DNA from: Phoronis australis
Lineage: Eukaryota > Phoronida > Phoronidae
NCBI GenBank assembly: GCA_002633005.1
Contig: NMRA01000034.1
Span: 5,406 to 69,405 of the forward strand
DNA length: 64,000 bases
Direction: 5' to 3'
Of the stretch, positions 35,066-50,000 are shown piece by piece. The position numbers and the translations under genes are program-made. How positions within the stretch are numbered: position 1 is the first letter of the stretch; each line of letters begins with the position of its first letter. The notes beneath the pieces were generated by a model that had not been told where the DNA came from, did no database searches, and saw only the letters and a program-made list of their open reading frames with translations.

Positions 35066-38000
35066 CTGCAAGGAAGATAACTTGCACAATGACATGATTT
35101 CAGTGAGTCATAAACAGCATTTGCGTCTTGAGGAGTGGGCTAATCGCTCTGCAAAATGTCTTTCAATTTTGCAGAATATTTGCTGTTAAGTCACGGGCTG
35201 TCATCACAGACAATTGGCCGTTTGAATTTGACTGGTGGTAATTTATGATGGGGATTACCAAGATCACTCTGTTTAATTGACCCCAGTTTGCATAGACACA
35301 GGTTAACAAACGCTTTAAGGTGGTGGTTAATTAGAAAATTGTTTTACTACCCCCACTTAGTTTTGAATATCTGTGTCCAAATGAGAGGACAAGAGAAGGA
35401 TAAGAATTGATGTAAACTATTTGCCAACTTTCCAATGAAAATCTACTGCATTTAGGCTTATGAGTCTGTATTAAAAAATGTTCCTTAAAGCAGGATTTTT
35501 GAAATAAATAAAAAGTTTTTCACACATAGGCAGGTATGCTTTAAAGCTTCACTTAGAAGGCGCAACATGACTACTGCTCAATTTTTCTCGGAGGTGGCAA
35601 AAACAGTGTTCAAAAAAGAAATTTGCATTTTGGACTCTGAAATTAAGGATCAAAACCAATGGAACCAAGTGCTGAATAATAATCTGTGGTTCAGCATATT
35701 GATTCTACATTCAAAAAACATCTCGTATTGTTCAGCATTTGATTCATCAGTGTTTGCCTAGTATACAATTGATCAATACAGATTTCCTGTGTCACATAGT
35801 AGATTCAAAATGCCGATACCCAGTTGGCAATGCTGACCACTCCCTGCCCCTGGGTGTTTGGTCTTCCACAAACTCTAAATAAACAAGAGACTATTAAAAC
35901 TTGATGGGCTATGGCCACGCCCTTCACGTCAGTCAAAACTATTGATACAAAGTAGCCCCTTCTGATTGGCCAGAGTATATGCTTGAGAATGCCATAGTTG
36001 ATAGTGCCTACATATGTGGTCTCGTGCAATCATATTTAAGCTCACATATCACTAAGCCACGCTCCTGCAACAAAAATTGTTTACTGATTAGAGTTTAGTT
36101 TTCTGCCTAAGGAGGCAGCCAACACACGACCTACTGTTTGGATAGGGAAGCAGACAGCAGCCAAATAAACTTTTGTAGCTCAAGATACTAAGGTGTTGTT
36201 GTGAAAGTGATAACTATGCCAACTGTAGTAATTGCCGAGGTCACCCGACCCCAGAATCGAACCAGCGACCCCGATAAAACCGGCAAGTGTGCTAACCATT
36301 CAGCTAATAGGCAATTTCCCATTAGCGAGTGGCTAACAAAGGCTTGTGTGATTCATTGGGACCATGTTTCACCAGTGTCAATGTTGCTTCACCTAATTTG
36401 GGGATTTCATTCATAGTACTGGTCTCACTTTTACAAATGCATTGTGGGATGGTTGTCAGCTCGTAAACATCCAGTGACATCACAGATAACTTAGGGATAT
36501 GTAAACGATAAGAAGGAAAACAACGCTTATCACAAAACAGCATGAGAATTGAAAGCACGGGTCCATTGAAACATGCTTTTTGGTGCAAACAACCATTATT
36601 TCAAAATAAAAGGCAGGAGTGAGCCTCAAAACATGTCGAATTAATACATGATTAGCAAATCTTTTGAATGAAAGATTCTTGAGGCATGCGCTATCCCAGT
36701 GTGCCGAAGTTTAATCGGACTGTCTAAAATGGACATTACACACATCCACAAGTTATCTGTGATGCCACTAAACATTTACCAGCCGACAACCATCCCAAGG
36801 TGCATTTGTAAAATGACAGTAGAAACCATATCAGATGAAATCCCAGGCATTGCAAGGTGACCACTTCAAAAATATTAATCAAGGTATGGTATATATTGCT
36901 CACAATTACTAAAAACAAGAAAATATAAATAGCCTACTCTGAGCTTGTCGCGACCTCTGAGCATCTGAAGGCACTTTTTCAGTTTACTACGGTGTTGCAG
37001 GTCAAGAACAAAGCATTGATTTAACAGAAAGGTCCACAGACGGGGTGACAGCTGAAGCATGACCATCAGCATGAAAACAACTGTTTATATTAAGTAATAA
37101 TTAAACGCACATCACATATCACTACAGTTAGACTTACCTCTGTTCTCTGTAGCACCAACTGTCTTCAAGGACTAAGTACTCCACGTGAAGTTTCAGCAAA
37201 TTTTCACGTACTTCTTCAATTGACTTTCTACTGTACATCGAGTACACCATCTTGGTGCGTTCTCTGAAATACGACGAGTGTTCATTTGAGGTGACATCAG
37301 ATATTTTCAGTGTATATCAAGCTCCTGAACTCAAAACATGAACACGTGAAACGGAAGCCTAGTAGGTGAACTTTATTACACTTCAGAGTTTTGCTTGCAA
37401 AACCATTGAGCAACAGAAACAAGATAACACAATACACAACAGGAGGAGCTAGCATCTTGGACACACACAGGCCGTTGAAACACAAAGTAGTGCAAAGAGA
37501 ACTAGAAGAGGTGATAAAGTGACAGGATGGGGATACTGTAAGTACCTGGATTATAATGCATGTTCGCATATAATGTTCCATTCTACAAGGCCCACCCGAC
37601 TGTTTTGTGTAACATTCGATTTGGTTACAGCCCGCTCCAGTTACAACGTATGTTTTAGAAAGATTTCAGAAGGGTTAGTTGAAACACGTTCCGACTGTAT
37701 TCTCCAACACTTGGGATCCAGGCTATGCATAGTGCAATGTCGAAATTATCAGCGTACGACAAAGTCACTGTAACCAGTAACCAGCCACTTAAGGAGTGAA
37801 TTCTCTGTTGCTAATGCTGTAGTATATTGCAAAAGTATTCAGATTAAATGACCTCAAATTCCGTCATGATGGGAGGGTGGAAGCCAAATTCATCATCAGA
37901 GTGCTATTTGTTCACGACCCTGAACGAAAAGGAATTAATAGGAAAGTCAGTAAGATGGCTAAGCCATTATGTGATTAGAACTTTTTGCCTGCACTATAGT

Positions 38001-41000
38001 CACTACCATTCATGTTTGCCCTTATCAGGATCAGTTGTCAAGACATGGAAACCGTCCTTTGTTGTATAGTGCGTGTGTCATTCAAATTATGGTTGAGTTT
38101 GTCTTACCTTAACCCAGCATCCTCATAGTGAGGGTGATTCACTATTGGTCGCTGGGCAGACAGTTTGACAGTGGCCATGGTAGGCATAGGGCCAGCGAAT
38201 ACAGCATCTAGAAATGATCACTGAATATGGTAAACGTTTCAAAATTATTTAAATTGTGAAAAACAAAACTTTGAATACAACACAGACAAAATATAAGGTA
38301 CTGAGTCAAGTTTCGTCATGAGACTCCAGGACGTGTTCACAATCTGACAGGAAGATGGCGTATTGGCAGATGACAAAAATTCAAATTCTGAATTGTAAAA
38401 ATAAGTTGGGCATTTCCAAATCCTTCCATTAAATCTGCATTTCGCACTGTATAACTGGTTAAAAACGAAAATAAAATTACACCTTTTACTCTCATAAAGT
38501 CAGTCCAAAGTGTTTCATTGAGTCACTGATGGTGCTCAACGGCCAGTAGAAGGCCTATTTTTTATTTTGTTTTTAGTCACTGACAGCTAGACAGGACAAA
38601 ATGCAACTTCAAGTGAATAACGTGTGAACAACCTTACACTGAACAACCTTACACTGAACTTCCAGTAAGAGTACATTCTATCCAAAAGTAAAATGTGAAA
38701 GCAAACAGTAACTTGTTCTCAGTAATTAAAAAACAGGTCTAAAAACACTAATTTGTAAGCTTTGATAACTAACACCATTCTCTTTGCTTTAAAAGCAGTT
38801 AAGTATGAGAAGCCTATTCCTTGCAAAGTTGACAATAATTATTTGCATTTAGCAACTAAAAGAAACCCTATGAATTCTATCTTATTGGATCCAATCATCA
38901 GTACTGACAAACTCATCATCAGAATCACACTGTGAACTAACCGGGTGGAGTTTTAGCTTTGATCCACTCAATCATTTCTTCTAGTGCAGGGTTACTGTAC
39001 TCTCCCATAATGCTCAGCTGCTGGGAGATGTTAGCGTAACCCTGTACCGTCATGAGGCCAAAGATGACACAGAGGATGGAGTAATGACGGGCCTTGTCAC
39101 CAAGCCAGCCAAACAACTGTAGAGAGAGCGTGTGTGGTGGGATTAGATTGTAACATCACTTCTCAAATCTACTGGTCTATATACACCAACCTCTAGCCTA
39201 TTTACATTACATTAGATTGTAACATCACTTCTCAAATCTACTGGTCTATATACACCAACCTCTAGCCTATTTACATTACATTGACACTTTTTGGTTGGCC
39301 ATTTCTCCGGCCATCTTCAGGTGTTACAATGTACTAAGAAAAGCTAGGTTAGATATGTGGTACAGTCATGGAGGTTAATGACGCAACGCTTTTTTGAATT
39401 TGTGAATTATGTAGGATTTGAACTTAGCTTTAGGTTGTCAGTCCAGCACTGTCACTGTCAGACTACTGGATCACTCATTTACTTTGAGGGAATTTAGTTG
39501 TATTAACAATGACACTGGCTACTAGTATCAAGTAGTAACAGTAGTACTTGAGGAAGGTGGGGGAAATGTTGCAGTTGAAAATTGGCGTAATTATGGAGCA
39601 ACAATTTCCAGCACATCATTAAACAACTTGACAAAATGTGTGTTATATTTCAACTGGTTTCCTTCTAGGTTTTTGCAACAACTTTCAAGAAGTTGAACAA
39701 ACTTTGGCACACTTTGTCAACATGTTTGTGTCAAATTCATTCAGGCATACTTTTAGAGCAATTATATCATAGCAACTCAAAATTTAGGCTTGCTGGAAAA
39801 ATCTAATATGTCTCCTTTAAGAATAGAGTTAAAACACTTAAAATCATTGATTAGCAATATAATGTTTTGACAATAATGCAAAAGCACACTAACTACCCAG
39901 TATATACATGTCTGACCACAAACTAAATAAATTAATGTTCTATACACAATACACAGCCACTAGTTACTCTCTACAATAAGTCATACTTGTCTAGATGCCA
40001 GCAGAGATGAGAACAGGCCCAGCTGAGGGGTCCAGAACAGTTTCAGCCTCATTATGATTATCGCCATTAAGGTGAAGGCCAGCAGTTGAAAGATGTGGTA
40101 AACAACCTGGAAATACAATCAGCAACAATGAGACCTTCGGACTAGCAAGACTTCATTTCTAAAACCACACAAAGTAATCTCTATCAGAATCTTGTTCATG
40201 AACCAAAATCTCACAACTCACTTTTTGGGTAATTCCATTTGTGTTACACTCATTAAATGCACTAAAAACAATTCTTGTATTACAAGCTATAAACCTTTTC
40301 ATACAATCAATTGCACAACAATGCAACAAACACGGGACATGACAAAAAGCTAGTATAAACAAACCAAAAAAATTAATTCAAGGCACAACAGGGATTTGTA
40401 ACAAAATGGGAATGCTATGCATTTTTAATGAATGTTTGCACAAAAAATTACCATCCTTGATAAGCGAGAAAGCCCAATCCACCATTTTAACACTGGCCAA
40501 AATTATCTCAGCTGACCATATAAATGTCATTATCATGCCAGCCTCGTTTAATTTGTGGCCTGTTTCTACGGTATTCAGGCCATTCATATGATTCAAAGTG
40601 CTACACCTCAAATCACCTTTTAAATCAAGAAGATTTGAAATACTTTTTGATGTTGCATACAACATTTTCACAGTTTTTAGTTGATTTGGCCGCTTAGTTA
40701 AAACAAGAGTTTTATTAACTTTTAGCCACAGTTTAATGTGACATTTTCACACTCAGCTGCTAAATGGTTATTTGTGAATGGACTTGCAACATGTCAAAAT
40801 TTCAACCAAGTGCAGGAAGCAACTCCTGTTGAGATTTTGTTGAAATTTGGCTAAAACTGTAACACATACTAGCTAAAAGGAAAGGGATATTTAGTTGCAG
40901 TTTTGTGTGTTGAAGCTTTGATGAATTTCAACTTTGTCCAGTTTAATTAAAGTACGACAAGAACAGCCTGAACCCATTAAAATACTTTATGAAGACATAA

Positions 41001-44000
41001 GAGTATGTTCCAGGACAAAAAGATGTACACTACTGGACGATGAGTCATATGTGTGCATATGTGTGCTAAATAAGCTGTCACCAGTGCCAGCTCGACCCCT
41101 CCCCCCCCTGCATACCTCAGCGTGTGGCCTCGAGTAACCGTCTGCTTCTCTTTGTCGATCCCCATCAGCCTCACTATGGGAATAGGCTTTGTATTCTGTC
41201 CAGCCAATCTGAGAAACATCCAACACATTAGAATGTATTAGAAACATATTTAACCATAGCAGCCTGCCCCATCAAACACATTGTGAGAATGCCTGATCCT
41301 ATTCTAAAATCTTAATGAACCATACTGAGAATGGGTAGAAATAGGCCTCTTTAGCTAAACCAATACGTTCATGACAAACTTGCTTGTTGGTTCTCCAATC
41401 AGTTTGAACCAGTTACATGACTGTACAGTACAAAACAAACACAGTCACTATTCGGGTGGCAAAATTCTAATTACAGAATGGCTTAGTCACCTTAATAACT
41501 ATCCAGTTAATTTCCGTTCTTTCTCGGTCATGAGGGAAGACTACTCTGCTGATGAATTTAACTTGTGCCCAGTCGTCATGACACTTTTAACCTGTACTGT
41601 ATCTATTAACAACGACCAAATGAATGAGGAAGTAAAATTTCCCAGATGGCATTTAGTAAAACAATAGACATGACATTGCATGCAAGCATTCATGTACTCA
41701 CGCAGGACACTTATCACACTAATGTCTCCAAGCTGGTTAACAGCTTCCTCTTCTTAATCTATTCGCATGATAACCTATCATCATTAGCCCCACCTAGTGA
41801 CTAAGATGTCATCCATTGTCAGTGCAAGTACCTGAGAACATACTACCATCATTAGCCCCACCTAGTGACTAAGATGTAATTCATTGTCAGTGCAAGTGCC
41901 TGAGAACATACTACCATCATTAGCCCCACCTAGTGACTAAGATGTCGTCCATTGTCAGTGCAAGTGCCTGAGAGTATACAACCATCATTAACCTCACCTA
42001 GTGACTAAGATGTAATTCATTGTCAGTGCAATTGCCCGAGTGCATATCATCACTCTACAGTTCAGCCACTCATTAAAGAGCACCAATTCACCCAAGATGT
42101 CTATGACGAGTCTGTACCACGCAACTGTACACACTATCAGTACAAATCAAAAGTACAATAAAAATTCTCCAGTTTGGGACACTCTATAACATTTGGGACA
42201 TTGAAATTTAAACACAAAGTTTGATTCTATAGACTGGCACACGGTTGATTTTTATGTTTCTCAAATTTGGACACATTTTGTATTAACAGATTCTGAAAAA
42301 TTAATAAATTTCGCAGTTCACAGAATTGGCAAATTATAGCTGACTATGCAGCCTTTCCATACACCCTAAACAATGTGTAACATCAATTTGGTAAAATTTT
42401 AACCTTTCACTGTCCAAAACTGGAGAATTTTTACCATGATGATAATACCCGATTTCACTGAATGACTTACCATGACTATGACTCCAAAGAGCGTTAGCAA
42501 GGTGACAGGCAAGGCCAAAGTTTTCATCAGTTTCCATAGTGTTTCATCCTCCATGAAGTCAAACTCCTTCGCACATGTGTAGAGCATTGTGTGGAAGTTC
42601 TTGAATGAGCCGAACTTACTTCGGAATATGTCACCTATATGAGCCTGGTGGAAAGCAAGATATGAAGTGTCCAGCCCTCCTAACAATCAACACAAATTGT
42701 AACTAAAACACAGCAGCAGTTGGTAGAAGTGGAAGCAATAACCATAATTGTAACAGTAGTCTAGTAGCAGTACTAGTTGTAGTAGTAGTAGCAGTAATAA
42801 TAGTAATAGTTGAGGTGGTGGTAGCATGTAGAAGTAGTAGTAGCAGCAGCAATATTGTCCAGCCTTTTAAACAATTCACACAAGTTGAAACCAAACACAG
42901 CTACAATATTAGCAGTTTTAGTAGAATTATTATTATTATAGCAGTAGCAGCAGCAGCTACAACAGTAAGTAATACAGTAATACCTGTAGTAGCAGCAGAA
43001 ATAATAGGAGTAACAGGAGCAGCAGTAGTAGAAGCATCAGTAATAGGAGCAGTAGTACTTATTTAGCAGCAGTAGCAGTAGCAGTAATAGTAGCAGCAGC
43101 AGCAATAGTAGCAGCAGCAATAGTAGCAGCAGCAATAGTAGCAGCAGCAGCAATAGTAGCAGCAACAATAGTAGTAGTAGCAACAATGGTAGAAGATGGT
43201 AAAAGTAGTGGTTGAAAAGCTGCTTTAAACTCCTGTAACCATAGAATAAACAAACTTATATCATAGACCACGTATCAAAACAAAACTAGTCCCAACTTGT
43301 TCCTTACTCAGATGAGATTCTGGATTTGAAGAGAACTGACAGTTGGTCACTGCTTGAGGCCAAGCTCAGTGCAGGGCATATCACCACATGCCTATGCAGG
43401 GCATAAAATCACCTGCCTCAAGAGAGTCTGATCCCAAGCAATAAGAAACTATCAGCTTTTTTAAGTCCAGAAATCAGGACGATTATTCCTGACTTAAGTA
43501 AACACCTCAACAAAAGTTTGGAAATTTGTGTTCACTCGCCCATGTTTTTATTGTTTTTGGTTTCATTAAATCATATTGCATACCAATGAAAAGCCCAGTC
43601 ATTCCCTTTCCAACGATACCTCATTCTGTCAGTTTAGTAACTCCACTGCCAAAGAGGGCTTGGTGTCAAAGTGAATGATGCAAACTCATCACGCATACGG
43701 TACTTTTCAAATTTATGTTGACAATTTCATCGAACTCTGTCAATAATTGTTAAATTCACAATTAGTAAAAACAGCAAAGGAAATCACAGGACAATTAATA
43801 GGAAGCCGAAGTTATCGAAAAACCACAGTTTTGCTAAAAAATCTTGTCAATATTTCAATGACAAGATCTACGTCAACGTTTTAAAAAACTTACATAACTT
43901 ACAAATAATTTAAAATTAGAATCCGAAGGCAAAGAAAAGCACTTACATCGTCAGTGATTAGCAGCAGTTTTGAGATGACCAGTTTCACAGCAACAGTCCC

Positions 44001-47000
44001 CACTAAGAGAAGAACGCCTTGTACGCACCAGATCAACAAGCGCAAACCAATCCGTTCAATGAATGGCTGAAGCAGCAGAATGACCTGAAACAGATTTATG
44101 GGTCAGAGAAGCCTTGATATCCCCAACGATAAGTTAATTCTTCACTTATATAGCATACAATATATTGGACAACATGTGAAAATCTATTTTGTCAAATTTC
44201 TTCGCAAAAATAAAGAGCAAGAAAGTTTTTGTCCGTTACTAGCATAGTTTGTGTTGTGTTGATGTTACAGAAGAACTTTGGGTGATTTTCCATTATTTGT
44301 AGTAAAGTAATCAGCCCTTGAAAAATGGAAAATGAAAATTTTGACAAATTATTTTTGTGCAAAATAATTGGAGAATTATCATATTCCTGAGCATAAACAC
44401 AACAAAGACAAAATTAAAAAACTAATTTTATGTTGTTTAATGTATAATATTAACATGTTCACATTAAACATGTTTTGCGTGTAATTGTTTCTTTCCCAGA
44501 TTAAAACTTGATGATGTAATTGATCGTAATCCTTAATTTGAGATGTCCAATAATACATATTTCAATACTTTGCTACAAGCTCTGACCATGAGCAAAAGAA
44601 CTAATTTTTCACTGTCTTAAACTGGAGAATTTTTACTGTATAGCTTCATAATTTTTGTGATTATAATGTTACAGTAGTCGGAATAGAACATTATTTTTGG
44701 GTTAAAGAACCATTTCCTTGTTATTTTATTTGTTTTTGAACATGGAATTTTTGGCCAGCTAATGTAGCACTCACAGTAACTTTAAACAATTCACTAAATA
44801 AGGGTTCTTACTAAGCTGAGAGTACTATTCGGAGAATGGGCAACTTACCAGGATAGTGACTAGACAGGCGCAGTAAAATGAAGTAATCAGCATCTCATTA
44901 CCAAACAAGAAAACAAACCCTCCGGCCAAGCCAAGCTGAAAAAAGGAAGTCACAGTAATCTCATCATCACCAAGTAACAAAGAAGGTAGTTTTGACTAAA
45001 TGCAATTCTGCAACATCATCTACAAACTTTTACTGAATAGTTCCAAACATCAACATAAAGGAGTAAACACTATCAGGATTGCATTGCAGTGGCATTAGAA
45101 AGAGATGGGGACACTGAAACTTTTGACCTTACTTAAAACATGTAACGATCACAGAAAGGCTTGTCTAATTTGGTCGTCATTAGCACTTATTGTTCAGTGT
45201 GGTCCTGCATACATGTGCCACGTGAAACATGAGGCGGGTTCAAGTGGCATCCTAGAAAAATTTGGCTACCTTCAAAACATCATATTTCGGAAATGGTTGA
45301 GTGTAATTTCACATGACTCACATAATTATTTACATTTTGAGTCCACGTTCCAAAGTTTGACTCTGGTACAGTTAGATATTTTAAGACTCCAACTGTTGCA
45401 TGCTAGATCCCCATCCTTCAAGGTAATGAATGATGATAACACATTAAAGCTGAAAATATTCAACAGCCAGGAATTAATTTGAGTCTTATGAACACGTGAC
45501 TCAAAAAGAAAAGTGAAAAACCTTAAAAACATTAACAAATTCTCTTCAAGCAATAAATGATAGGCTTGGCTCAATACTTACCATATGTTAAAAACTAAAG
45601 AGAATACAAAATGATTCGATTTTTTCTAAAGATAGGCAGGGTGTACAAATTTTTGTGACATGCGTTCCTAAGACTCAGTAACCGAGACTCGTTTTACATT
45701 TGGTTATACAAAAGACGTTTAAATGGAGTGATTTCCATAATTGCATACTGTGGCCACCAAATGCAGCTATTTTTTTGCAACTACATCTAATATTCTGTCA
45801 AAAAGCACAATCAATGGAGTATCAATTAAAAAAATACATAATTTTACCATGTGACAAGAATTTGTCCTTGATCCAATTTATATGGAACTATATATAACAT
45901 GCTTTTTCACTGTTCTCCAAACTGCTGCAAGGAATCATCAAATGAATTTAATCCACTTTGCACGAAAGGTTATCAGAAATAGGACTTGAATGACTTGTAT
46001 TAAAAAAAAGAAAAACTATGTAAAATTAAATGATAACTTGGATGAAAAGAGTTTAATGTGTTTTTGCAATTTTGTCTCGAAACATTTATATCGAACAAAA
46101 TTTGACCACGTTATCGATACTATTGTTTTACTATGATTATACCTTAATTTGCTAAATTTTCATAATTCAAGTTCACACGACTCAATCAACGGCTGATTGG
46201 TATCAAGTCAAAAGTGAAATTCTAGAAACTTTCTGCTTTCAGAAAATGACGTGTACTTTTCTTAAAGTTAAATTCTATAGTTTTGTAGATATTTGGCTAA
46301 ATGCACAGATCCTACATAACCTTTAACCTTTAACCCCTATCCTGCACTGGGCGAGGTCAGCCGACTTGCCAATTATCCAATTACAGCGCGATGCGTGTAT
46401 TCAATCTGAGACCATTAGGTGAGCGCACTCACCCCAGGACACTTGTATTTCACTCAGAAATTGCGAGAGCCCTGGATGTTGTTTAGATATGTGAGCATGC
46501 GCATTCCACAGTTCACAGTTTCCTCTACATTTCTCCGATTTAAACCATATGGCTGCGATTACTAGTTTGGGAGATATTGGCAGGTTTATGTAAATGCAGA
46601 CATATACCTTCATTACAAGGCTGGAGCCAGACATGAGAGGATGACTGTGGATCGGTTTATTTTCCCGAAGGCTAGGATAAAGATGTACACAATTATGGTA
46701 AAAATCTCCATTAAATTCTGAACAACTTTTATGTTGACTACTTTTCTGTGAAATTAACATTTCCCCTTCAAATTTCCATTAGTCTGAGTGACCTTCATAA
46801 CAGCCTAGTGTACAGCAGTATTGGTAACCTACTTACCTTAGCACACAGGGAAAGTAGTCTGAACAGAGGCTCAGCAGGATAAGGGTTAAGTGATATCATA
46901 AAATTACATTCTATGACTCGTACTATTTACCATGTGACCTTTGAGGATGACAAACATTTTCTGTGAACCAATGAAGGTGAGGACATAGGTGGCGAAGACG

Positions 47001-50000
47001 GCCATGATCTGGGTGAGTAGTGTGAACTGAGCAAACTGCCAGGAGAGCATGAAGCATGTACTGGCGACAGCGATCAACACACTGTGAATGGCCGACGGAT
47101 GGGCATGCCTGCAACAATAGGGCTGAAGGATGTCTGTGCTCCACTATTGTAGCAAAAAGAGCAGCCTAGAGTAATACCCTAATCTGGCTAACTTTGGAAC
47201 ACTGCGTACACAGTACAAAACAAAAGTAATCAGACAAAATACTGTTTCTCATCATGATGACCAATTCTGTTTACAGCAAACAGGACTGGTAATAACTAAT
47301 AGGACAGCAAAATTTTAATTTGAGAAGGGCTTAGCTACCTCACTAACTTTCCTGTAAATTCCCCTTCATTCTCGGTCATACGGGAAGACGACTCTTTCCA
47401 GCCGTCATGACAGGGTCATTTTGTTTGAAAATTTTTGGCTTGTACTGTACTATGCTTGATACAGTGTTTTACAGTGTAAGGAAACGTTTCTAAAGTGTTT
47501 CATTTTTGCTTCAGGGGCTATCAGAAATAGAGGTTGCATAAAATGAAAGAAAAAAGATACCGTATTCGCCGTAATAACCGCCCAGGGCGCTTAGAAAAGT
47601 TCGGTTCAAGGGGGGCGCTTATTATAAACCCAATGCGGTTGAAAACACGGTCTCCGAAACGGGTGAAATCGGAAGCTAAGATTCATCAAATTTACGTTCT
47701 CTGACGTATCTGTAATCTATGAAAGACTTCCAACAAAACTGTTGTGCATTGCTATCAAACTTTGCTGCTAAATTACGATCATTTTACAGAAAATCGTGCT
47801 GAAATCCCAAAGCGAAAACTTGCCGACTGACGGCCTCAAAATCGCCGTCTTCGATATGGCGACTTCAATGCTTGAATAAAAATAGTTTGGACTCAAGCAA
47901 ATTACCTGAAATCCTCATTAAGTTTTCTAAGTAGTGTCCCTATGACTTTTTTAAGTTCCCGTGGAGTCTAGATTTACGGCAGTTTTAAGTACAAATCTGC
48001 GCAACATCGTGCCATCTACATGTATGATCGGCAACACGGCGAGAAAAATGTCTGGACGAACACACATGTTGTCACGTGACGTTTGTTTTGAAGTTCGTCT
48101 GCGAGTAAGCGAGCGCATGCGTGTAACCAGAGTTCATTTGACAAAGCAGAGACCGTCTTTTGGCCAGAGCCACGCAATCTAACGAGCTAGATGTGCATTG
48201 TGTCTAAAGAAATTTGCACAAGCAGTAGGCCTAAACCAGAGCGTGTTTCATTCAGCACTTGTCGGTCTCGTGCTAAAAACGTTCGACATTTGTTTCGGTA
48301 AGACCCATATTAGTCGCCGTGTAGCTGGATGCGTACGTAACTGTTCTGACAGTTATTTTTCGGTGTAAGGGTGTGTAAGCATTCGCTGTAAGTTGTCATT
48401 TTATTGGATATTCGGCTTAAAAACACCAATTATGGTTAATCAAACAATCCATCTAAAAAATAACGCAAACATGTTTTATAGTATTAGAAATTGTCGGAAA
48501 TTAGGGCCAATATTCATTTCTTACCGATGCTATGCTACCCGTTTCATGAATGGATAGTTCTCGACTAATGTCTTTGATGACAGCTAGGTTCATATATGTA
48601 GCGCGCGCTTTCTGGCCACGTGCGTTCAACACCGAGTTATTTTTATTCATGAGACAGTCGATGTGTACTGTAAGGTCAGACCATAGTGGGACACGGTCGT
48701 CGCGAAAGTAGCAACGCTGTTGCGTTCTTTTTGAAGCGCTGTGTTACTTTGAAGTGTATAGTCACGGCTAAATACAAACGTAGCAGTGACGCTGGTGGTC
48801 TGGAAGACCCGTGCAAAACTTTTTTGATAAATTGAAGACGTTACTGTAGCCAAGTTTTAGGACTGAAGGTACGTCATTGTTCGCATGTACACGTTCTTGG
48901 ACTGGGCGCTTATTCCAGCAAAGTCTGAAAACGCGTGGGGGGGGCGCTTATAGGGGCATGGGCGGTTATTACGGCGAATACGGTATTAGAAAACTGTATT
49001 ACAGCAATTTTGAGATTTTATTGTGAAGTATCAACATTTATATCATATGAAATTTGATCAATTTGTTTTGGATATCAATGCCCTTTTCTTCTTTAAAGTT
49101 TACAAAAAGATACGACCATGTGACTCAATGATTAATGACATATTTGAAAAAAGTCAAAAATCAAAAAAGTCAAAAATCAAATTTGACTTTCACTGACTTA
49201 AAATCAATGATTTTGTAGATATTTGACTGAGTGAATACACAAATTGCCAGATTCTACTTAACCTTAACTTGCAAGAGTTGGTTATAGACAAGACAATGCT
49301 AAGTGTACGCGATGTTACATTAGAACTTGCATTGTTCCTCTACAATCATAAATTACCGAAGTACAATGACAACCAACTATTTTCCCAGCCAACCTCTTGA
49401 TTTTACAAGTCTTGAGTTGTATAAACCAAGTTTTATTTCTCAGTGTGTGTTAAGGTTCATCATTATGTGCCCACACACTTTCAAAACAGTGCAAATTACG
49501 GTAACAACACACAGATCATGAAGTAAGAAATGACAGGAAATAGGCGTATGCCAAAATCCAGACATGCTCTTAGGGGTACTTAAAGCTGCATTTCGCCCTG
49601 TGAAGCTGGATAAAATGAAATTCAAATGACTCGTTTACTTTTTCATAAAATTGATCTCATAAGACTCTTTAACTTCACAGGTTTCCATTTCTGTTACCAA
49701 CAAGATTAAATCATAATTAACTCTAGTCAGAAAAACGCTTTAGAGTTTATTAGGGTTGGCCAACATTAAAATTGCAACTTTGCTTTTGAGTTTATTAGGC
49801 GGCCAAATTGCAAAATCAAATAAAACCATGTGCGCATTGTCTGTGATTTGAGACAGGAATCCAACATGGGTGAAAAACAACATGACTGGCGGACCCAAAA
49901 TATGACTGCCGGTCCTTCAAATCGGACACTCATCACAAAACAGGACTTACGGGGATCAAATGTAACTGCTGAACCAGAAAATGGGACACACCTAAAAACA

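Noticed and set aside
36231-36312. tRNA gene on the minus strand
   Set aside because: Boxes A and B are present but the acceptor and anticodon stems do not pair. It sits in an intron, so more likely a SINE.
41779-42050. CRISPR-like array
   Set aside because: The whole 68-base unit is repeated with no unique spacers. Eukaryotic intronic minisatellite.
42703-43271. Open frames rich in A, T, I and S
   Set aside because: Translations of the AGC/AGT microsatellite in both directions.
45105-45482. Plus-strand ORF of 125 codons in intron 8
   Set aside because: Length is within chance for this much AT-rich DNA and no motif is visible.
46401-46760. Minus-strand ORF of 119 codons in intron 8
   Set aside because: No match to the DPY19L frame and no splice-compatible edges. 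No recognisable domain.
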